Shown piece after piece: positions 59,046 through 64,000 of a DNA stretch of 64,000 nt. The DNA is from Bin87 sp963668585 (GTDB lineage: Bacteria; Chloroflexota; Dehalococcoidia; Lucifugimonadales; UBA3495): assembly GCA_963668585.1 (NCBI GenBank), contig OY764869.1, forward strand, positions 1 to 64,000, read 5' to 3'. The position numbers were made by a program, and so were the translations under genes. A model generated the notes under the pieces. It searched no databases. It was not told where the DNA came from and was given only the letters and a program-made list of their open reading frames with translations. Numbering within the stretch: position 1 is the first letter of the stretch; the number at the start of each line of letters is the position of its first letter.

Positions 59046-60059
59046 ATGCCGTACGGAGACAACGATTGGCTGGCCCTGACCACGGAAGAGACGCTGGAAC
59101 CGGAACTGCCCATCTGCGACGCCCACCACCACTTCTGGGACTTCCGGGCGGATCGGGTGCCATATCACCGCTACCTGCTCCACGAACTGGCGGCGGACAT
59201 CAACAGCGGGCACAACGTGCGCTCCACCGTGTTCCTGGAGGCGCGGGCGATGTACCGGCAGACCGGCCCGGAGGAACTCCGGCCGGTGGGTGAGGTCGAG
59301 TTCGTGCAGGGGTTGGCGGCGGCCAGCGCCAGCGGACTCTACGGGCCGGGCCGTGCGGCGGCAGCCATCATCGGGCACGCCAACCTGAACCTCGGCAGCG
59401 ACGTCGCGCGCGTGCTGGACGCCCTGCAGGCCGCCAGCCCCAACCGGTTCCGGGGCATCCGGTTCAACACCGGCTGGGACCCTCATCCCGAAGTGGAGAG
59501 CCGCAGCTTCGATGGCCAGCTTGCCAGTTCGGATATGCGAGCCGGCGCGCAGGTACTCGCCGACCGGGGACTGGTGTACGAAAACGTGGTGTACTTCCCG
59601 CAACTGGGCGACCTGGTGGATTTCGCCAAATCGGTGCCGGACCTGACCATAGTGTCCAACCACATCGGGGGCCTGATGCGCATCGGCCCCTACGCCAACC
59701 GTGACGACGAGGTGATGCCGGCGTGGCGCGACGGGATCGCCAAACTGGCCGAGTGCCCCAACGTGGTGATGAAACTGGGCGGCGTCGGACAACCCCGCTA
59801 CGGCTTCGACTGGCACCTGCGCGACCGGCCCATCGGTTCCGAGGAACTGGCGCAGGCCATGGCTCCGCTGATGAACTACTGCATCGAGCAGTTCGGGCCG
59901 GACCGGTGCCTGTTCGAGAGCAACTTCCCGCCGGACAAGGTGTCCTACTCGTACCATGTGATGTACAACGCCTTCAAGCGGATGACCACGTCCTATTCCG
60001 CCACCGAGCGGGCGGCCATGTTCCACGACAACGCCGCGCGCATCTACCGGATCGACTGA
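59046..60059 (+). CDS. Amidohydrolase family protein (2-pyrone-4,6-dicarboxylate lactonase-like), copy 2
   Basis: A 337-residue close paralogue of the protein at 43676. HxH site in ICDAHHHFWDF; VFLEARAMYRQTGPEELRPVG corresponds to VFIECHSMYR in copy 1. GIRFNTGWDPHPE, IVSNHIGGLMRIGPYANRDDE and CLFESNFPPDKVSY complete the domain. The identical SASGLYGP/SASGQYGP segment in both copies shows recent common origin. It follows a tandem repeat field. Soluble; reaction likely hydrolysis of a lactone. Confidence 0.88.
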   Translation: MPYGDNDWLALTTEETLEPELPICDAHHHFWDFRADRVPYHRYLLHELAADINSGHNVRSTVFLEARAMYRQTGPEELRPVGEVEFVQGLAAASASGLYGPGRAAAAIIGHANLNLGSDVARVLDALQAASPNRFRGIRFNTGWDPHPEVESRSFDGQLASSDMRAGAQVLADRGLVYENVVYFPQLGDLVDFAKSVPDLTIVSNHIGGLMRIGPYANRDDEVMPAWRDGIAKLAECPNVVMKLGGVGQPRYGFDWHLRDRPIGSEELAQAMAPLMNYCIEQFGPDRCLFESNFPPDKVSYSYHVMYNAFKRMTTSYSATERAAMFHDNAARIYRID

Positions 60060-60126
60060 CGACTCCGACCGCTGCCCTGGAAATTCTTGCGCCCGGCATC
60101 TCACTATTTGCCGGGCGTTTGGTCCG

Positions 60127-61413
60127 CTACGACACTCGGACAGGGTGCGGCACCGGCTGATTGAAGAGGTACCCCTTTTCGTTGAAGGGGATCCTGTCGG
60201 GCTGCGTGTTCCCCGCCGCGTCGGTGGCGCGCGTGGTGATCGTATGCACACCAGGTTCAGCATCCCAAGCGAACTCAAACCGCGCCCACGAATAGCCCGG
60301 CTGGCTGCCGGACAGTTCCGCATCGCTCCACGTCTCACCTGCGTCAACACTCCATTCCACCCGGGTGATGGGGCCAGCCGGCGAGTGAGCATATCCGTGG
60401 ATGCGGTGGCGTCCCGTCGCAAACTCCGCCGGCCACGGCAACGCCAGCGCACTCCTGACCACCTGCTCGGTCACGGGTTGGCCCCGGGATTCGCCAACCG
60501 GCGGGTGCGCCTCACCAATCAGCGTGTACGAGGTTGTGTTGTTGCGCGTCCACAACGGTTCCGACGACACGACGATGCGGCCCAGCCACTTGATGTTGGC
60601 GCTGCCCACCCATCCGGGCACGATGGCCCGCAGCGGGAAGCCATGGTCTCGCGGCAGCGTCTCGCCGTTGAGCGCGTAGGCCAGCAGCGTGTCGGGGTGC
60701 ATCGCCTTTTCAACCGGCAGGACGTAGCGAAACCCCTGCTCCGGCGATTCGGTGTCCAACCCCACCAGCAGCACGCTGTGGGCGGAGGCTTGGATGCCGG
60801 CGAGGGTGAGAACGTCGCGGAGCGATGCTCCCACCCATTCGCCATTGCCGACGGCCCCGGTCATCCATTGGGTTCCTGACGCCTTCTGCCCCTGCAGCAG
60901 ATCGAACATGGCGCGGTGATTGCCCGCGCACTCAAGGTACGACGTCAGGGTGCGGCTGGGCAGGCTTCTGATGTTGTCGTAGGTCAACTCAACCGGTTGC
61001 GAGACAGCATCCCCCTCAACACGCAATCGCCACTGGGAGGAATCCAGGTCAAGGCTGACGGAATTGTTGCGCACGAAGAAAAGGCGGTTGGGCGTGATCA
61101 GGCCCTGCATATTCTCCAACCGCGCCTCAAGCCCCCTGTCGTCGCGCACGATGAACGGGGCCGGGTCCTTGAACCACGGGGAGCGCGACGCTGCGTTGGC
61201 GTCCGGTGGACTCACCGTAGATTCACGAACCGCGTCCGGCGCGTCCAGGCCCGCGCAGGCGGCCAGAACCGCGGTCGCCCCGCCGGCTGCCATCAGTTGC
61301 AGGAACCGCCGCCGTCCCATTCCCCGGGACTCGACCAATGCCCACAGTCGGTCAGCATCTGACCGGGGCTTGTCCGAAGGGGGCATGATCGGTTGCGGCT
61401 CGATTTCGCTCAT
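60127..61413 (-). CDS. Tat-exported sulfite oxidase-family molybdopterin protein
   Basis: A 428-residue enzyme with a Tat signal: RGMGRRRFLQLMAAGGATAVLAACAG (RRxFL), with a lipobox-like AAC that could also make it a lipoprotein. The Mo-cofactor domain has the ligand Cys in LTSYLECAGNHRAMF and conserved DTESPEQGFRYVLPVEKAMHPDTLLAY, then LNGETLPRDHGFPLRAIVPGWVG. The C-terminal Ig-like dimerisation domain starts near 290. It resembles SoxC/YedY-like relatives of sulfite oxidase. Acts outside the cytoplasmic membrane. No haem subunit gene is adjacent. Confidence 0.9.
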   Translation of the reverse strand: MSEIEPQPIMPPSDKPRSDADRLWALVESRGMGRRRFLQLMAAGGATAVLAACAGLDAPDAVRESTVSPPDANAASRSPWFKDPAPFIVRDDRGLEARLENMQGLITPNRLFFVRNNSVSLDLDSSQWRLRVEGDAVSQPVELTYDNIRSLPSRTLTSYLECAGNHRAMFDLLQGQKASGTQWMTGAVGNGEWVGASLRDVLTLAGIQASAHSVLLVGLDTESPEQGFRYVLPVEKAMHPDTLLAYALNGETLPRDHGFPLRAIVPGWVGSANIKWLGRIVVSSEPLWTRNNTTSYTLIGEAHPPVGESRGQPVTEQVVRSALALPWPAEFATGRHRIHGYAHSPAGPITRVEWSVDAGETWSDAELSGSQPGYSWARFEFAWDAEPGVHTITTRATDAAGNTQPDRIPFNEKGYLFNQPVPHPVRVS

Positions 61414-61509
61414 GCCGGCATCGTCACGCAGCAGCGCCCCTGGCCTTGGGAATGCGGTTGCAGGCTTGGTCAGAGCCCGCCGTGTTCAGCGTTCGGTCGA
61501 GTTCCGCGT

Positions 61510-62118
61510 TCAGTAAAGACGCTCGCGGTTCGCCTCGTCCTCGTCGGCGTCGATTGCGCCAGCGTCTGCGCCGGCGATCTGGTCGGCCAGAACCTGGCCA
61601 TAGGAAGGGTACTCGGACCGGTCGATCTGCGCCTCCGGGTCCCAGATGCGGCTCCGTATCAGGGCGCGCCCGCAGTGCAGGAACGCCTCCTCCACCGTGA
61701 CCTTCAGGCCGGACAGCGGGGGTCGGCGGGAAACGGTCGTCTGCGCCAGCAGGTCATCATCGGTAACAATCTCGGCCCTGCCCTTGACGCGCAGCGTTTC
61801 GTTCATCCCCGGAACGAAAAACAGCAGGCCAACGCCGGGGTTGTCCACTATGTTCTGCAAAGAGTCCACCTGGTTGTTTCCCGGGCGGTCGGGCAGCAGC
61901 AGCGTGCGGTCGTCGAGCACGTGCACGAAGCCCGGCGGGTCGCCGCGCGGCGATGCGTCGGGCTGGCCGTCGGCGTTGCTGGAACTCAGGACGCAGAAGG
62001 GCGACAGGGCGATGAAGTTGCGACAGTGAACGTCCAGACGGTCCAGCACCTTCTGCGCCGCGCGTGGCGCCGGCGGCGGGTACACCTCACGGAGTTCCGC
62101 ATCGTTGGAAATGGCCAT
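61510..62118 (-). CDS. PPOX-fold flavoprotein (MSMEG_1061-like)
   Basis: A 202-residue FMN-dependent split-barrel protein. ATG at 62118 with GGGGG ahead. CRNFIALSPFCVLSSSNADGQPDASPRGDPPGFVHVLD and RTLLLPDRPGNNQVDSLQNIVDNPGVGLLFFVPG fit the pyridoxamine 5'-phosphate oxidase-related group of 200-residue proteins; TTVSRRPPLSGLKVTVEEAFLHCGRALIRS is their C-terminal block. It may lie on one transcript with the sulfite oxidase-like gene downstream on this strand. Confidence 0.85.
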   Translation of the reverse strand: MAISNDAELREVYPPPAPRAAQKVLDRLDVHCRNFIALSPFCVLSSSNADGQPDASPRGDPPGFVHVLDDRTLLLPDRPGNNQVDSLQNIVDNPGVGLLFFVPGMNETLRVKGRAEIVTDDDLLAQTTVSRRPPLSGLKVTVEEAFLHCGRALIRSRIWDPEAQIDRSEYPSYGQVLADQIAGADAGAIDADEDEANRERLY

Positions 62119-62309
62119 GACGTTCACCCCCGGCTTGATCGCGACCCGGCGACGGATATGATCCGGCGACAGTGTACAACAACGGGCCGGGTGATGCCGA
62201 CGTGGACTTGAAACTGCGTCAAGGCGGATGGCTGTTCCCATGCCACCCGCGTTGAACTGCCACACCTGGAACTCGACCCGTCGGCTGGGGACAACGGGAC
62301 ACGGAGACG

Positions 62310-62540
62310 TCAGTGGCCGGAGCCGAACCCGTTGGCCGGTTGATTCCCGGTCTGGGATACCGACTTGTGATGACCGGATTCAGTTGAGCCGGACGGACTG
62401 ACCACCGGTCCCGCCTGGTTCTCCTGCGCCATTGCCGGCCAGGCCAGCGCCACCACAAAAGCGACGATTACGAAAAATACGGCCGATGGGATGAGCACCT
62501 GGACCCAGGGGTTTTGCGACACGGCATGGTGGTTTTTCAT
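62310..62540 (-). CDS. Small single-span membrane protein, 76 aa
   Basis: ATG at 62540. Residues about 14-40 (LIPSAVFFVIVAFVVALAWP) are one hydrophobic segment followed by AMAQ, possibly a signal sequence cleaved after AMA. The rest is polar and Ser/Gly/His rich (STESGHHKSVSQTGNQ). Family not recognised. Ribosome site weak. Codon use is acceptable but small size makes this tentative. Confidence 0.45.
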   Translation of the reverse strand: MKNHHAVSQNPWVQVLIPSAVFFVIVAFVVALAWPAMAQENQAGPVVSPSGSTESGHHKSVSQTGNQPANGFGSGH

Positions 62541-63048
62541 TTCAGTTGCCCTCAAAATGACTTCGGCGGCAATCGGGATAAAGCCCGGTTTGAAAGTGGC
62601 GCGCAACACGCCTGCCGTCTTTCTGAGACTTGCTTTTGTTTAATTTTCCCACTTTGCATTTCAAGATCACGGTTGGTTTTGGTCTAATTTTTGGGAAATT
62701 TGGACAACTTTTGTGAGAAAAGTGGCTTTTCCAGTTTGCGGAGTGGCGACCGTCAATCCACCCTACAGGCGGAGAGGGACTCAAAACCCTGCCGACGGGG
62801 CGCCCCGGCCAAGCAGACCCCGGCCTCGGACCCGGCGCCGGATGCCGCCCCAAAATTGCGGCCAACCCACCCACCACGCCTGGACTGCGCGGGCAGTTAA
62901 TGCGCCCGCAACCACCCGTAGGGGCGAGGCATGCCTCGCCTCACATCAACGAACGATGCCATCCACCAACTCGCCCACCCACATGGTAGGGGCGGGTTTG
63001 AAACCCGCCCCTGAACCCGACCATCGACTCTAGGCATCCGGTACGGCG
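62541..63048. other. 508-base intergenic region, no gene seen
   Basis: AT-rich to 62720, then GC-rich. Holds a GGGCGAGGCATGCCTCGCC palindrome at 62923-62942 and the REP-like element at 62987-63013. Confidence 0.55.
62987..63013. repeat. TAGGGGCGGGTTTGAAACCCGCCCCTGA palindrome
   Basis: REP-like element with GCGGG/CCCGC arms, next to the 3' end of the AlaX gene. Confidence 0.75.
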
Positions 63049-63771
63049 TCAGTCATCCAGCGCAACCCGCAGACGCTTGTTGATGCGGCCCTTGCTCTCG
63101 TGGCCGGTCACGGTGATGCGCCCAACCTCGCGAGTGTTGTGGACGTGCGTGCCGCCGTCGGCCTGCAGGTCCAGGCCGACGATGTCGATGGTGCGCACCT
63201 CGGATATGGACGCTGGCAGCAGGTTGATCTTGGTGCGAATCAGGTCCGGATGCGCGTCTGCCTCGTGCCGACCCATGAACCCGACGCCGATGTCCCGCCC
63301 CTCCGCGACTTCGGCGTTGATGCGGGCCTCAACCTCATCGGCGAACTCGGCCGACATATTCTCAAGCTCAAAGTCCATGCGCGCCGTTCCGGGGCGCATA
63401 TCCCCGCCGGTGACCAGCGCGCCGTAGTCCCGCCACACCACGCCGCAGAGGATGTGCAGGGCGGTGTGGGTTCGCATCAGCAGGTACCGGCGATCCCAGT
63501 CGATTGCGCCATGCAGCGCCGTGCCCACCGCCGGCGTCGCGTCGCCGGAGACGGTATGCACCACCACCCCGCCGGCGCGGGCCGCCTTCGTCACTGAGTA
63601 TTCCACGCCGCTTGCCGCGTCGGTGAGGGTCCCCACGTCGCAGGGCTGGCCGCCGCCGCCGATGTAGAAAGCGGTGCGATCCAGAACCAGGCCACCGTCG
63701 TCGGTGACGTCCGTAACCACCGCGTCAAATTCGGACACGTAGGCGTCATTCAGGAACAGCAATTCAGTCAT
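63049..63771 (-). CDS. Alanyl-tRNA editing protein (AlaX-like)
   Basis: A 240-residue protein matching the editing domain of alanyl-tRNA synthetase; it removes Ser or Gly from tRNA-Ala in trans. ATG at 63771 (MTELLFLNDAYVSEFDA). The zinc site is formed by HTALHIL (HxxxH near 107) and ADGGTHVHNT. Where AlaRS has CGGTH, this protein has DGGTH, so the Cys ligand is changed to Asp. GQPCDVGTL and NKRLRVAL complete the fold. Divergent from dnaN. Confidence 0.88.
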   Translation of the reverse strand: MTELLFLNDAYVSEFDAVVTDVTDDGGLVLDRTAFYIGGGGQPCDVGTLTDAASGVEYSVTKAARAGGVVVHTVSGDATPAVGTALHGAIDWDRRYLLMRTHTALHILCGVVWRDYGALVTGGDMRPGTARMDFELENMSAEFADEVEARINAEVAEGRDIGVGFMGRHEADAHPDLIRTKINLLPASISEVRTIDIVGLDLQADGGTHVHNTREVGRITVTGHESKGRINKRLRVALDD

Positions 63772-63865
63772 TTTGTCCTCGCCGGGCAAACCGGGGTATT
63801 GGTTGGTGCGTGGGCAATTATATCAATCCGCAGACGGCTCGCATTCGGGCCAAAATGCGGCGCGT

Positions 63866-63873
63866 GCTATAAT
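63866..63873 (+). promoter_or_regulatory. Extended -10 element (TGCTATAAT) ahead of dnaN
   Basis: TATAAT at 63868-63873 preceded by TGC, 42 bases before the ATG at 63915. No strong -35. Confidence 0.55.
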
Positions 63874-63914
63874 CCGTGCATCCATAAATCGGTTTGTGTT
63901 CAGGATCATTTGCC

Positions 63915-64000
63915 ATGAAACTGTCGTGCCTCCAGGAAAATCTGACCCGTGGATTGGGTGTGGTAGGACGCGCCGTCGCCAGCCGTTCGACGCTGCCCAT
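63915..64000 (+). CDS. dnaN: DNA polymerase III beta sliding clamp, N-terminal fragment
   Basis: The first 28 codons, cut by the window end, read MKLSCLQENLTRGLGVVGRA and then VASRSTLP. This is the first beta-alpha unit of the DnaN clamp, the ring that tethers the polymerase to DNA. Its start is the ATG at 63915, with the extended -10 at 63868. The rest lies beyond the window, so completeness is unknown. Confidence 0.85.
   Translation, partial: MKLSCLQENLTRGLGVVGRAVASRSTLP

Noticed and set aside
58417..59079. Plus-strand frame of about 220 codons through the tandem arrays
   Set aside because: It merely translates the repeats and REP palindromes (RFETCP repeated); no start signal or family resemblance.
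63818..64000. Minus-strand frame at the right edge
   Set aside because: It lies opposite the start of dnaN, whose N-terminus is recognisable on the plus strand.

Overview
The window is a high-GC bacterial chromosome segment holding about 58 protein genes, one tRNA and many short dispersed repeats. The gene mix suggests a free-living Chloroflexota of the Dehalococcoidia/SAR202 type. It includes luciferase-like flavin/F420 oxidoreductases, a family III CoA-transferase, PPOX-fold flavoproteins, TIM-barrel amidohydrolases, molybdenum hydroxylase subunits and soluble reductive-dehalogenase-like Fe-S proteins. This placement is inferred from gene content only; there is no rRNA, and the start of dnaN at the right edge was not compared phylogenetically.

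Layout. 1-5.2 kb: a repeat-rich left edge, an SMP-30/gluconolactonase-like protein, a transglutaminase-like protein, a MidA-type methyltransferase and a CaiB/BaiF CoA-transferase. 5.7-9 kb: a glutaredoxin-thioredoxin reductase fusion, two equal-length paralogous small proteins sharing a C-terminal AYGIPMAGVRYYT block, a family 2 glycosyltransferase and tRNA-Gln(CTG). 9.6-18.2 kb: an MFS transporter, a molybdenum hydroxylase split over two divergent transcripts, a DUF3500 protein, a RelE/HigB-like toxin with an unusual partner, and a glutamine-synthetase-family ligase. 18.3-25 kb: glyA, two methyltransferases including RsmI, a hydratase and a TPP enzyme. 25-29.2 kb: two paralogous reductive-dehalogenase-like proteins around an aminotransferase. 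29.9-39.8 kb: a pentapeptide-repeat/TIR protein divergent from a lipoprotein, coaX-coaBC, a SulP transporter, two luciferase-like oxidoreductases plus a remnant of a third, a DSP phosphatase and a DinB protein. 39.9-42.5 kb: secA.

42.7-62.5 kb is dense in small-molecule catabolism genes: tautomerases, two close-paralogue amidohydrolases, a carboxymuconolactone decarboxylase-like protein, two alpha/beta hydrolases, two enoyl-CoA hydratases, two nitroreductases, a MetE-core protein, an SDR, two PPOX proteins, a Gfo/Idh/MocA oxidoreductase and an exported sulfite-oxidase-family enzyme. Two Uma2 proteins and a VapBC pair with a broken toxin are interspersed. The right edge has an AlaX editing protein divergent from the first codons of dnaN.

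The catabolic genes, the CoA-transferase, the CoA biosynthesis pair (coaX, coaBC) and the TPP lyase-like enzyme fit a heterotroph breaking down carboxylated, cyclic or halogenated organics through CoA-linked and flavin-dependent steps. No substrate can be read from the sequence. The observations most worth following up are the paired small proteins, the tandem RdhA-like proteins with a near-identical core, the pentapeptide-TIR fusion, and the toxin-antitoxin module whose antitoxin appears to lack its DNA-binding half.
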